This document shows positions 9,132 through 18,800 of a stretch of DNA of 64,000 nt, one piece after another. The notes below the pieces were generated by a model, which had not been told where the DNA came from, ran no database searches, and saw nothing but the letters and a program-made list of their open reading frames with translations. The stretch lies in assembly GCA_016872645.1 (NCBI GenBank), contig VGZH01000001.1, positions 55,740-119,739 on the forward strand, written 5' to 3'. The first letter of the stretch is position 1. Each line of letters begins with the position of its first letter. A program made the translations under genes and the position numbers. This DNA is from Planctomycetota bacterium. Lineage in GTDB: Bacteria; Planctomycetota; Planctomycetia; Planctomycetales; Planctomycetaceae.

Positions 9132-10180
9132 CCGATCGCCGCGATTCCATTCTCGCGAGCCAATCCCCAGATGTCGCCGCGCCGAGCGGTGGACGGATGC
9201 CGGCCTTGTTGCGAAGGGTGTTGGTGCTGCTGGTGCTGTGCGGGTCCGGCAATGCGGTCGCTGGCTTGCTGGTTTTGCAGGAGGACGAAGAAGACGCTGC
9301 GCCGGCTGTCGGCGGCCGCACTTATATGATCAGCGAACAGCAGTTCGACCAGATGGTATTTGGTGGACAGCAACCGCAAGTGGTGCAGAGAGTCCAAGGG
9401 GTTGCGAGGGCACAGGTGGTCCGACAAGTGAACGGCGTGCAGGTCATTGAGTTGGTGCCAGCCGCGGAACTTGTGCGTAACGTTGTCCCACAATCTGCGA
9501 TCGCGGACTTTCGGAAACGGATGGAGGCCAATGCGAACGTGGAGATTGAATCGGTCGCTCGGCATGTGTTGCTGACCGAAGCCCAGAAGAAGAAGCTGAC
9601 GCTGGCTGCACGCGGGGACGTCGAACAGGTCATCACCCGCGCGGCGGAATTACGTCCGAAGCTGACCTCGAAGCCGATCGATCAACAGCAGTACGTTGTA
9701 CTCATGCGGGAATTACAGCCGCTGCGAATGACCCAGCAGTTTGGCCTCATTGGCGAGAACTCGCTGTTTCGGAAAACGCTGCGACACACACTGACCGACG
9801 AACAGCGAGTTCGGTGGCAGTCGCTGGAACGCGAACGGCAACGGATGGCAGTCGAGTCCGCGCTCCTGAAGTGTCAACGGATGGCTGATGGATTCATACT
9901 GACGGGCGAGAACCGGCGGCAGTTCGTAGAAGTGGTTGTTGAACACGGCGACCTTCCGGAGACACGGAACAGCTACATCCACTACGTCGTGCTGGTGGAG
10001 GCAGGTAAGCTGGAGGACCGCTTGAAGCCGCTCGTATCTGAAGAAGTTTGGGAACTCCTTCAGAAACAAATCATTCAGGCGAAGCAAATCGAAGCGACGC
10101 TCCATAGATCCGGTCAATGGCCGGTGCGTGCAGCGGATGAGGACGACGATCAGGGATTGGCCAACTCGACGAAAGAATAA
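9128..10180 (+). CDS. Secreted protein of unknown function (tandem family member 2)
   Basis: 350 residues from GTG 9128, which overlaps the previous stop (GTGA); ATG 9197 is an alternative that would put the hydrophobic segment VLVLLVLCGSGNAVAGLLVL at the N-terminus as a signal peptide. After an acidic stretch the chain has the motif LLTEAQKKKLTLAARGD followed by AAELRPKL, a segment shared almost word for word with the next gene, then SLFRKTLRHTLTDEQRVRW. The chain is mostly alpha-helical, with no membrane segment after the signal. Function unknown. Its place in a coupled operon with VWA and DUF4175-like membrane proteins suggests a periplasmic partner of that system (inference). Confidence 0.75.
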   Translation: MTDRRDSILASQSPDVAAPSGGRMPALLRRVLVLLVLCGSGNAVAGLLVLQEDEEDAAPAVGGRTYMISEQQFDQMVFGGQQPQVVQRVQGVARAQVVRQVNGVQVIELVPAAELVRNVVPQSAIADFRKRMEANANVEIESVARHVLLTEAQKKKLTLAARGDVEQVITRAAELRPKLTSKPIDQQQYVVLMRELQPLRMTQQFGLIGENSLFRKTLRHTLTDEQRVRWQSLERERQRMAVESALLKCQRMADGFILTGENRRQFVEVVVEHGDLPETRNSYIHYVVLVEAGKLEDRLKPLVSEEVWELLQKQIIQAKQIEATLHRSGQWPVRAADEDDDQGLANSTKE

Positions 10181-10187
10181 TTAGGCG

Positions 10188-11081
10188 ATGCTTCAGACAG
10201 ATCAAATCATGATGCCTTCCTGCCCCCCTATGATCCGATGGTGGCAAGCGATTCCGCCGGTGATCCTCATGCTGGCAGGGATGCTTCTCTGGGACACGAT
10301 CGCGTTGGCTCAAAACGATGACGACGATCCGCCTGCAGAAGCTCAGCCAGGGCAGGTCCAATTCCAAAACTTCGAGATTCAAGAGGATCAATTCGACTCG
10401 TGGATCTTTCAGAACTTCCCAACGGCTGCGGCGGCGAGAAAGAAGTTGGATCAGATGCTGTCGCTGCAAATGGACGATGTGGATCGAGCGTGTCAGCTCA
10501 CGGAGTCTCAAAAGAAGAAGCTGCTCCTGGCTGGACGAGGTGACATGGTGCTTTTCTACGAGAAGGTCGAAGTCGTCCGCAAGAAATTCCTCTTAGTGCG
10601 CAAGGACCAGCAGAAGTTCAACGAGATTTGGGTGGACATCTCGCCACTGCAGGTGAAGTTTCAGGCCGGGCTATTTGGCGATGACTCGTTGTACCACAAG
10701 ACGCTGCGGAACATGCTCAAGGGGGAGCAACTCTCGAAGTACTCGCAGGTTGATGGCGAGCGGAGGAAGTTTCAGTACCGTGCCAAGGTCGAGCTAGTTG
10801 TGGCGATGCTCGAAAATGCAATGCCGCTGCGCGACGAGCAGCGCCAGAAGCTGATCACTCTGATCGTCGATGAAACCAAACCGCCTCGAAGCTTCGTCCA
10901 GCAGCAGGACTATTACATCGTGATGTGGAACATCTCGAAGATCCCGGAGAAAACCCTCCGGCCGCTGTTCAGAGACGCGGAATGGAAAGTTTTAAATCAG
11001 CAATTCGCTCAAGTACGTGGCTTGGAGCAGTGGCTCAAGCAGAGCGGAGCGCTGACGAACGAGGAGGAGGGGGATCAATGA
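10188..11081 (+). CDS. Secreted protein of unknown function (tandem family member 3)
   Basis: 297 residues, starting seven bases after the previous stop. A hydrophobic signal segment (IPPVILMLAGMLLWDTIALA) is followed by an acidic stretch, then QLTESQKKKLLLAGRGD and VVRKKFLLVRKDQQKF, which align with the same region of the preceding protein. SLYHKTLRNMLKGEQLSKY likewise matches SLFRKTLRHTLTDEQRVRW there. The two are clearly paralogues created by tandem duplication. The stop TGA overlaps the next start (ATGA 11078-11081), and GGAGGAGG just before it serves the downstream gene. No enzyme motif was found. Confidence 0.75.
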   Translation: MLQTDQIMMPSCPPMIRWWQAIPPVILMLAGMLLWDTIALAQNDDDDPPAEAQPGQVQFQNFEIQEDQFDSWIFQNFPTAAAARKKLDQMLSLQMDDVDRACQLTESQKKKLLLAGRGDMVLFYEKVEVVRKKFLLVRKDQQKFNEIWVDISPLQVKFQAGLFGDDSLYHKTLRNMLKGEQLSKYSQVDGERRKFQYRAKVELVVAMLENAMPLRDEQRQKLITLIVDETKPPRSFVQQQDYYIVMWNISKIPEKTLRPLFRDAEWKVLNQQFAQVRGLEQWLKQSGALTNEEEGDQ

Positions 11082-12244
11082 CCAACGCCCAAAACACATT
11101 GTCCCAGAAATGTCCAATCTCCAAGTCCCAAAGAAATGGCTATTGGCTATTGGCTGTTGGCTATTGGTTATTGGGGCTTGGAAATTCCCTGGTTATGGGG
11201 TTTTGGACTTTGGGATTTGCCACGTCGGTCTTGGGATTTGTTGCCTCGGCTTCTGCACAGCCCCCGAACGCCCGCATGGGCGAAGTTGTCCCGCGCGATG
11301 TGCGTGAAATGTACGAGCGCGGTTTGCAGTATCTCGCGACGACGCAGTCGGAGAATGGTGACTGGACCGGCGGCGGTGGCGAGCAAGGGCCGGGAGTCAC
11401 CGGCTTGGGCTTGATGGTGTTTCTCGCCTCGGGAGAAGACCCCAACTTTGGGTTGTACAGCAATAATGTCCGGCGGGCGTGCCGCAACATTATCACGCAA
11501 CAGAATGGAAGCACGGGATACTTTGGCGGCAGCATGTATCACCATGGCTTCGGCATGTTAGGACTGGCGGAGGCCTACGGCGCGGTTGATGACCGAAGTC
11601 TGTGGCCGGAAGGAAAAGCGAAGGATCAGCGTTCGATCGGAGCCGCATTGGAGTTGGCGGTTCGTGCAGCGATCACATCCCAGAAGAAGAATCCGTTAGG
11701 AGCGTGGCGGTATTCTCCTGATGCGACCGATGGTGACACCTCGGTCAGCGGAGCGGTTCTGGTCGGCTTGCTGGCGTCACGGAATGCCGGTATCGAAGTT
11801 CCCGATGAGGTCATCGACAAAGCGATCTCGTACTACACGAAGATGACCGCCACATCTGGCCAGGTCGCGTACTCCGGAGGCATCGGGGGGTTCGATGAAT
11901 CGCTGGCCCGCATCTCAATCGCAACACTTGTCTACGCGATTGCCCGGCGAAAAGATCTTCCGCAGTTCAAATCGACACTCGGCTATCTTGTCAATAAATG
12001 GGAATTCACCGGTCCCTCCGGTTTCGGTTGGATGGAGTATCAGCACTACTACCAGGCACAAGCGCTATTTCAAGGGGACGTCGATACCTGGGAGAAATGG
12101 AACAAACTTTTGATTCGTCAATTCAAGACGCAGCAACTACCCGACGGCAGTTTCAAAGGCCAATTTGGCCCAGCAACTTCCACGTCACTTTCGTTGCTGG
12201 CCGTCGCGCTGAATTTCCGCTTTTTGCCAATTTACGAACGCTAG
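11078..12244 (+). CDS. Prenyltransferase/squalene-oxidase-repeat (toroid) secreted protein
   Basis: 388 residues from ATG 11078, chosen because of the ATGA overlap and the strong purine-rich Shine-Dalgarno at 11061-11073. After an odd hydrophobic leader (residues about 20-60) the mature part has repeats typical of the alpha/alpha-toroid of terpene cyclases and prenyltransferases: ERGLQYLATTQSENGDW, GVTGLGLMVFLASGE, GSTGYFGG, LPDGSFKGQFGPATSTSLSL. The DxDD and QW catalytic signatures of true squalene cyclases are not evident, so this is likely a binding or scaffold toroid, as is common in planctomycete envelope operons. The leader is encoded by degenerate 7-bp repeats and contains YWLLAVGYWLLGLG, unlike normal signal peptides. 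Confidence 0.82.
   Translation: MTNAQNTLSQKCPISKSQRNGYWLLAVGYWLLGLGNSLVMGFWTLGFATSVLGFVASASAQPPNARMGEVVPRDVREMYERGLQYLATTQSENGDWTGGGGEQGPGVTGLGLMVFLASGEDPNFGLYSNNVRRACRNIITQQNGSTGYFGGSMYHHGFGMLGLAEAYGAVDDRSLWPEGKAKDQRSIGAALELAVRAAITSQKKNPLGAWRYSPDATDGDTSVSGAVLVGLLASRNAGIEVPDEVIDKAISYYTKMTATSGQVAYSGGIGGFDESLARISIATLVYAIARRKDLPQFKSTLGYLVNKWEFTGPSGFGWMEYQHYYQAQALFQGDVDTWEKWNKLLIRQFKTQQLPDGSFKGQFGPATSTSLSLLAVALNFRFLPIYER
11109..11186. repeat. Degenerate heptanucleotide array inside the toroid protein leader
   Basis: Three units (AATGTCC, AATCTCC, AAGTCCC at 11109-11129) are followed by GGCTATT-type units at 11138-11186: GGCTATT, GGCTATT, GGCTGTT, GGCTATT, GGTTATT, GGGGCTT, GGAAATT. More 7-base periodicity (TTTGGAC, TTTGGGA) continues to about 11215. 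The array is wholly inside the coding sequence and translates to the repetitive hydrophobic leader. Similar 7-base periodicity occurs at 27741-27768 and 46276-46341. Confidence 0.75.
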
Positions 12245-12253
12245 AACTCCGAC

Positions 12254-15001
12254 ATGAAATCAATCTCGCTGTTGATCGCAATTCTACTGGCATGCGTTCC
12301 CGCCGTCGGTGCGGACGATGCAGTCCTGTATTTGACCAACGGCGGCTTCGTGCCTGGCGAGCTGATGAGTTCGAAAGAGCCAACCGTCATGCGCTGGCAA
12401 TCGAAGAGTTTTACCCAGCCATTCGAGTTCTCGCTGGGTGGCGTCGCGGCCGTGCAGTTTGCCATCCCCTCCACGCTACCAAAACCGATTGGTGAGTATT
12501 GCCTGGAACTTGCTGCCGGTGATGTGCTCTTTGGGGAACTGCTGGGCCTGACCGCAGACGTGGCCGAGGTGGATGTCGCCCGATTCGGACGAGTGCACGT
12601 CAAACGCGATCAAATTCGCCGACTGTATCGATGGAACAGCGGTGCTGATTTGATCTATCTCGGCCCGAACGGATTGACGGAGTGGAAAGAAATCTCGGCC
12701 ACGAAGCACTGGCGAGAAGAAGGGGGGCAACCGCTGACGGATCAAGAAGGAGCAAACATTCGAGGCGACTTTGGCATTCCCCCGCAGGCGATCATCGAGT
12801 TTGAACTTGCCTGGAAGAACAGACCGGACTTTGTGTTCGCGCTGGGAGTCAGCGACTCCGATGACGAGTCCATCTTCAAACGAGCATTTCGCTTTGAAGT
12901 CTGGGATAACGAATTGGTCATCCGTTGTGAGTTGGGACGAGAGGCCGACGTGGACTCCGTTCAAGAAACCTCCGTTGGCGCTGGTCGTGCCCACTTTCTG
13001 GCGTACCTAGACCAAGAGAAGGGCCGATTATTGGTCTATTCACCCAACGGGACTCCGCATGGGCAGATCAACGTCACGCCGCGAAAGCCGCAGGTCCATT
13101 CAGGACTGCGGCTGACAAACAAACGTGGCGACGTGCGGTTGGAGCGTTTGCGGATCAGCCGTTGGAACGGAATCCCACCACGCGAAGTGCAGGCGAACAA
13201 GTCGCGGTTGCACCGCACGGACGGCTCAATTGCCTATGGCACGCTCGCCTCATTCGACCCCGACTTGAAACAGTTCACCGTGCGCGACGGCAAGGAAGAA
13301 ATCAAAGTTGCGGCCGATCAAATCTCCAGTGTTTTTCTCTCGCCTCCCAACGACGAAGTCGCGCGAGGGTTTCGAGCCGTTTACCTTGACGGTACACGGC
13401 TGAGCGGCGACTTGACCACAATCGCTGACGATCACCTGCGGCTGACGAATCCCGCAATCCAAGAACCGCTGCGTTTGCCGCTGTCAGCCCTCCGCTCGTT
13501 CGCGATTCTTAAGCACGACGACTCGGCAGCGAACTCATCCGTTGAAGGCCGAATAGGGCGACTGGAACTGGATGGCTTACGCCTGCACGGCCGGCTGACA
13601 AACGGTCGCGAACAACCCGGCGCGAGTTGTCTCGTGTGGCATCCCGACTTCAGTACAAACGGGAGCCCCCTGCGCGCCGGAGCGGCCGGTCGAGTTGTCT
13701 ATCGCGATCCTCCGCCCCCACAGCCAAAAGTCACACAGCCGCAAAATCAGCCACAGCCAGTCGGCTTCGTAGATGCTTTTTTGAAAGCTCTTTCCGGCGG
13801 CCCAACCGCTGCTGCATCAGCCACGGCCGGCAAGCGAACGATGCACCTGCGCAGCGGCGATACGATCCCGTGCGAAGTGACCAAGATCTCCGCGGAAGGA
13901 ATCAACTTCAAAACAACTCTGTCCGACGCGACGTTTGTGCCGCACGACAAGGTCAAGGCGGTGGAACTGACGATCGTGGACGGCCCACCCAAACTCAACA
14001 AGACAAAGCGCGAGCGACTCCTGACGCTGCCGCGTCTGCAACGGGATTCGCCACCGACACAATTGATCCGCTCTAAGAATGGGGACTTTCTGCGTGGCCG
14101 AGTGATCGACATGGACGACCAGGAACTCCGCCTCGAAGTCCGCATCGAGACAAAGAAGATCCCGCGCGACCGCATCTCGCAAATCATTTGGTTTCATCCT
14201 GACGAGCTGGTTTCGACGAACACATCGGCAACTGCTGCCCCCAAGTCAGTCGCGACTTCGGACACGACCCGCGTCCAAGCGATGCGCAGCGACGGCATTC
14301 GGCTGACGTTTTTCCCCGAGGAATTCGCTAAGAATGCTCTGTCTGGAAAAAGCGAAGTGCTCGGTAATTGCCGAGCCGAAGTCGATCAAGTGGATCAATT
14401 CTTGATCGGTGCCGCGATTGAACAATCGGCGGCCGACCTGGCTTATCATCGCTGGAAGCTGCACCACGCCGTCGAACCGAAGATCGCGCAGGATGTAGAC
14501 GGCCCGAATCCTGATGGACGCGCGCCGGGCATTGATTCTCCGCTGGTCGGCAAGGCAGCCCCCGATTTTCAATTGGAATTGCTCGGCAGTGGCGGCAAGA
14601 AATTTCATCTGGCCGATCAGAAAGGCAAAGTCGTGGTCCTCGACTTTTGGGCGACGTGGTGCGGCCCATGTCTGCAAACGATGCCGCTGGTTGACAAAGT
14701 GGTTCACGAATTCGACGGACAAGACGTGAGACTGATCGCCGTCAATTTGGAAGAGCCGCCTAAGACTATCACCGCGACTCTGGAACGGCACAAGTTGAAC
14801 GTCACGGTAGCCCTCGACCAGGACGGTGTCGCCGCCACGAAGTATCAAGCGACCGCGATACCGCAAACCGTCATCATCGACCGCGAAGGGAACGTCGCGC
14901 GTCTCTTCGTCGGTGGTGGCCCAAAACTCGCCGATCAATTACGTGATGCGCTTCAAAGTATCGTGACGGGCGGCGATACCACAAAGCCGATGCCGAAGTA
15001 A
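12254..15001 (+). CDS. Secreted multi-repeat protein fused to a C-terminal TlpA-like thioredoxin domain
   Basis: 915 residues. A signal peptide (MKSISLLIAILLACVPAVGA) precedes several copies of a roughly 45-residue beta unit with the pattern DGxxxxGxLxxxxxxxLxL...Ixxxxhxxhxh. Examples are LAAGDVLFGELLGLTADV, YLDGTRLSGDLTTIADDHL, LRSGDTIPCEVTKI and SKNGDFLRGRVIDMDDQELR. A LamG-like insert lies near residues 140-300. The last 145 residues are a redoxin domain (VGKAAPDFQLELLG, VVVLDFWATWCGPC) with both active-site cysteines, C803 and C806. Membrane-side thioredoxins of this type reduce or exchange disulfides outside the cytoplasm. It is the last gene of the long + strand run and the only one with a clear redox site. 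Confidence 0.82.
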   Translation: MKSISLLIAILLACVPAVGADDAVLYLTNGGFVPGELMSSKEPTVMRWQSKSFTQPFEFSLGGVAAVQFAIPSTLPKPIGEYCLELAAGDVLFGELLGLTADVAEVDVARFGRVHVKRDQIRRLYRWNSGADLIYLGPNGLTEWKEISATKHWREEGGQPLTDQEGANIRGDFGIPPQAIIEFELAWKNRPDFVFALGVSDSDDESIFKRAFRFEVWDNELVIRCELGREADVDSVQETSVGAGRAHFLAYLDQEKGRLLVYSPNGTPHGQINVTPRKPQVHSGLRLTNKRGDVRLERLRISRWNGIPPREVQANKSRLHRTDGSIAYGTLASFDPDLKQFTVRDGKEEIKVAADQISSVFLSPPNDEVARGFRAVYLDGTRLSGDLTTIADDHLRLTNPAIQEPLRLPLSALRSFAILKHDDSAANSSVEGRIGRLELDGLRLHGRLTNGREQPGASCLVWHPDFSTNGSPLRAGAAGRVVYRDPPPPQPKVTQPQNQPQPVGFVDAFLKALSGGPTAAASATAGKRTMHLRSGDTIPCEVTKISAEGINFKTTLSDATFVPHDKVKAVELTIVDGPPKLNKTKRERLLTLPRLQRDSPPTQLIRSKNGDFLRGRVIDMDDQELRLEVRIETKKIPRDRISQIIWFHPDELVSTNTSATAAPKSVATSDTTRVQAMRSDGIRLTFFPEEFAKNALSGKSEVLGNCRAEVDQVDQFLIGAAIEQSAADLAYHRWKLHHAVEPKIAQDVDGPNPDGRAPGIDSPLVGKAAPDFQLELLGSGGKKFHLADQKGKVVVLDFWATWCGPCLQTMPLVDKVVHEFDGQDVRLIAVNLEEPPKTITATLERHKLNVTVALDQDGVAATKYQATAIPQTVIIDREGNVARLFVGGGPKLADQLRDALQSIVTGGDTTKPMPK

Positions 15002-15002
15002 T

Positions 15003-15623
15003 ACGCACGCCAGGCGGACGTTTTGAAAGCGGATCGGCCTGAGTACGACACGGACAGGCTCGATAATATCGATCGTGGCTCCGCGTAAGACCGGCAGAAA
15101 CTCCAAACAGCGCTCGTACATCTCGCGAATGGGCTCATAGTTGTGCAGACCGATTGGCAAGTCCCGTTCGTCGGGTTCGGCGAGCCCCCCCCAGATGTAG
15201 GATGTCTTCACCGCGCGGAATACTGAAGATGAATCCCCGACCCTCCCCCGACCCGTCGCGGAAAACGCAATGCGTCTGAGTCACTCTGGGTATGGTCTTC
15301 CCGTCATTTCGCAGGCGAATGAGCACGCCTCAAAGCGGTAAACAAAATAGCCTGTCACTTTCGTGGCCCCCATGCCCGTGCAATTGATGATGGCCATACA
15401 CTGCAGGCGGCTATTCTTACAACGCGGCGGCGACAACGGACGTCCCTTGCGGAGCGAACTGGTCTGTGATCACTGTGACCCCGAATTCCTTTTGAGCTAA
15501 GCAAAGCGCACTCGCGAGGCCGCTGACTCTTGCGCCGATGACTAGGACGCCCCGCCTGCAGCACGGCCGTTCCGTCACCAGAAAGACTCGCCATCTCAGC
15601 TCCTGCTTCGGATATTCAACCAA
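15003..15623 (-). pseudogene. FAD-dependent D-amino-acid-oxidase-like pseudogene
   Basis: Read on the minus strand, 15623-15417 gives the FAD-binding start VLVIGARVSGLASALCLAQK and TVITDQFAPQGTSVVAAAL, then the frame breaks. About 15390-15350 gives AIINCTGMGATKV, the conserved NCTG step of DAO-type flavoproteins. About 15270-15003 gives a PRGEDI strand, then LAEPDERDLPIGLHNYEPI and YERCLEFLPVLRGATI, the characteristic C-terminal half. The last switch of frame coincides with an eight-C run (15185-15192), where one extra base explains the shift. Large internal parts and the C-terminal Gly-rich loop are missing, so the gene is dead. The remaining 15624-15887 shows nothing recognisable. Confidence 0.8.
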
Positions 15624-15887
15624 CTTCCATATATCTCAATTTGCAGTCGCACCGAAAGATTCCCACATATCGGCAATTTCGCCAATCGAGAACTGGCCTT
15701 CGTCTTACGGCTTTGCACTGGCACAGAATTGTTCGCCGTCACGGAACTGATCACATCCGGATGGTGTTCCTTTTCAATGACAATAGCCTCACTCGCCAGC
15801 GAGTGACCTTTCCCGAATAGCCACTCGCTTGCGCGTCGTGCTCGATTGTCAATGCACTTTCTCAAGTTGAATCATTGGTCGGCTATC

Positions 15888-18800
15888 TTACTGCTTAGGT
15901 GGGTTCGCCTCCTTCACGATCGCTCCATGCTCGTCGCTCATCACGAGCACTGAGAATTTCGCCACGGCGTCGAGGTCGTTGGTATTGAGGCTCGAATAGT
16001 CGAAGCGGCCGCGCAGGTCGGTATAGCCGTCTTTGTAGAACCGCGATGAGCCATCCGGACGTTGGGCGTAGACCTTCACGTAAGCTTTCGCGATCGGCTT
16101 GTTGGTCGTCGCGTGCGTGACCTTCAGTTGGCCGTAGTTCTCGATGAACTGCACGGTCAACGAGTTCGAGTAATACGCCTGCGTCTTGGTCTGGCCACCG
16201 CCAGTGATTTCGACGAGGACATTCTTGTTGTGCAGATCCCTGGGCAATTCGACCTTTTTTGACCCCTGAGTCACTTCGGTCTTTTTGGTCGCTTCAGTCG
16301 CTTCAGGTCCGCCGCCCAATCCGCCGTTCGCCGCGACTTGTCTTTCTCGCAGCCCTACCGTGTCCACGCGGTTGGGTTGGATCAAACTGAACTGGCCCTT
16401 GAACTGTTGGACGAACGGGTTGCGGCTGAAGAGGAGTTCGACATCCATCAGGTAGTAGCTGACTTTGACCTCGTCGAGGTTCTGGTGGTTGATCGTCAGT
16501 TGCTTGGCTTCGACGGTGAAGTCGAAGTTTGGATCGGTCGCGGCGAGCTGCAACTGTTCTTGGTTGCGATCGTCGGAGTCGATCCTCTTCGGTCCGGCTC
16601 CGTCGATTTCATCGAGCTGAGCCTTGATCGACGCGAAGGCGTTTCGCCAGCGATCGACGGGGTACTCGGTGTACTTGGCAGCGATGGCTTGCGCGAGTTT
16701 CGGGTTATCGGTGAAGAAGTCGAGGTACGCCTGGAAGTAATCGTATTGCAGTCGCGTTGGCAGCCGCTCTGGGTTCACGCGAGCGAACGTCGCCAGCGAT
16801 TCCTCGATGCGGTCCTGCAACAGCAGGTCGTAGGTGACGACCATCAGGTCATCGTCGGTGAGGCTGCGTTGGTACGACAGTTCTCGCAAAGTTCGGTGAT
16901 AATGCTCGCTGAACTTCGCGTTGACGATCTGCCGCTGCTGGCCGAGCCGATGCGTGCGGGCGTTGACCAGCGGCTTGTAGTCGAGGTGCTCGTAGGTGCG
17001 ACGCTCGACCAAATTGATCGTCAGCAGCGGGCTGCTCAATCGGCCGCCGCATTCGTTGGCGAGGCCGTCGCTGTGCCGCAGAAACTCGTTGATCGCGGCG
17101 ACGTGATTGTGCTTCAGGCCGTAAGACCACAGCGTCATGTTGAACGCATGCCGCGCACTCAACAGCGAGACAGCCGCGTCGAAAAACTTCGCGTCTTGCA
17201 TTCGCCACGCCATGCGGTCGAGGTTCAGACCATGCACGTTGTGGCCGTTCAAGAACTTCAGGCAATCGTCGGCCGAGGCGTATTGCGAGACGTAGTCCCA
17301 GCTCTCGGTATCGATCTTGGTCGGCTTGTCCACGACGTTGAAGGTGCTCGGCGACGCGAACGCGATCAGCTCGCCGTTCTTTGCGACATGCACCGGGAAA
17401 TGCGGGTACTGGCCGGCCGCCGGGAAGTAGAAGAAGTAGTCCAGCGTTTGCGTGTGGTACGGTTGCAGATCGACGTGGACGCTCTTCGTCGGCTGGCCGT
17501 TGGCGACGGCGATCGCTCCTTGCGGCACTTGCAGCAGCAGCGTCAGCTTCTGCCGAGCGGACGTCGGGTTCGTGACGACCACCTGGCAACCATAGACCGT
17601 GTGAATGACAAACTCGTCGGCAACGTACTTGTCGATCTGCTCGCCGTTTTCCTGACGATGGCGGTCGCCGTGCCGGAAGAAATTCTGGCTGACGAGGATC
17701 GGCACCTTGTCCGCACGCGGCTCGGCCGCTTTGACCTCTTCGTGGAAGACGATCATCGGGCTGCCGGCCGCGAGCGTCATCTGCGGGCCATCGAATTTCG
17801 TTTCATGCTTCGCCGGCTCGAACGGCAGATCGAGCACCGCCAGCGCAAGCAGCATCTCCGTGAAGTTCCGGCTCGCGTCCGCGACGTTCGTGCTGAGGAA
17901 CGGCTTTCCCCCCGCCGGATCGTGCTGAGCGTAATCGCGCCAGAACGAGTTGACCGTGACCAGATCGCCATGCTGCTCGGCAATAGGCAGGTTGTAGTAG
18001 TTGTTCTCCGCCCATTCCTTGGTCGGATCCATCTTGCGGTAGAGCTGCCGCATCTGCTCGCCACTAAGGGCGATCCCAAAATACCCGGTCTCTTTGTCCG
18101 CCTTCGCTTCGTCCGCATCGAACTCCACGAGGCCATTCGCGTCCTTTGCACCCGAGCCTTTCATGCGCAACGCGTCTTGCGACTTGCCATCCCGCGCAAC
18201 CCCGCGCCGGCTGCGATCCGCTGACGCATCTTTTCTGAAATTCTCCTGTTGCTCGGTGAGTTTTCGCATTTCCCTCTTCGTCTCGAGCGCTTTCTCAGCA
18301 GACATTTTTGCTCCGGGTCCTCCCAGCTCGCCCAATTTTTTGTTCAACTCATTCGCGTTGCCGCCGGCCCCAGCCGCGCCTGCTGCCATCGGTGCCGGCG
18401 CCGGCATGTCGGCTGGTTTCGCGTGCTCGAACATCACTTCGCGTTCGTTGAGCCGTTCTTTCAAATTCGATTTCAAACCGAGCACATCATCCGTTTCCAG
18501 CGCGCTCCCCTTCGCCGCTGTGTCGAACAGGACCAGGAACCGGTCGATGTTCGGCGGCTGCAGCTTGAACAGTTCGTCGATGTGCCGAGCCGTCTTCGGC
18601 CGCTCGCCGTTGATGTGCTGAGCGAGGAACACCCGCTCGGCCACGTTGAGCTGCCCGTGCGACCACGGTTGCAGGAACGGATCAACCTTGTCGTCCAGCA
18701 GCCAGCGATCAAGGAATGTCTTGTCCTTCTTATTTGTCAGATACGGCTTCACGACCGCGTTGAAGAATTTTGGATCCTTCTTCGCCAGGAAAACGTTGAG

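Noticed and set aside
15185..15192. Eight-C run as a sequencing error that hides an intact oxidase
   Set aside because: Correcting one base restores only the local frame; large internal parts of the gene are still absent.
15355..15594. Minus-strand frame of 79 codons
   Set aside because: It is an out-of-frame reading of the decayed DAO gene, not a protein of its own.
16338..18224. 628-codon open frame on the plus strand
   Set aside because: Antisense shadow of the giant secreted protein gene, with no signal, motif or ribosome site.
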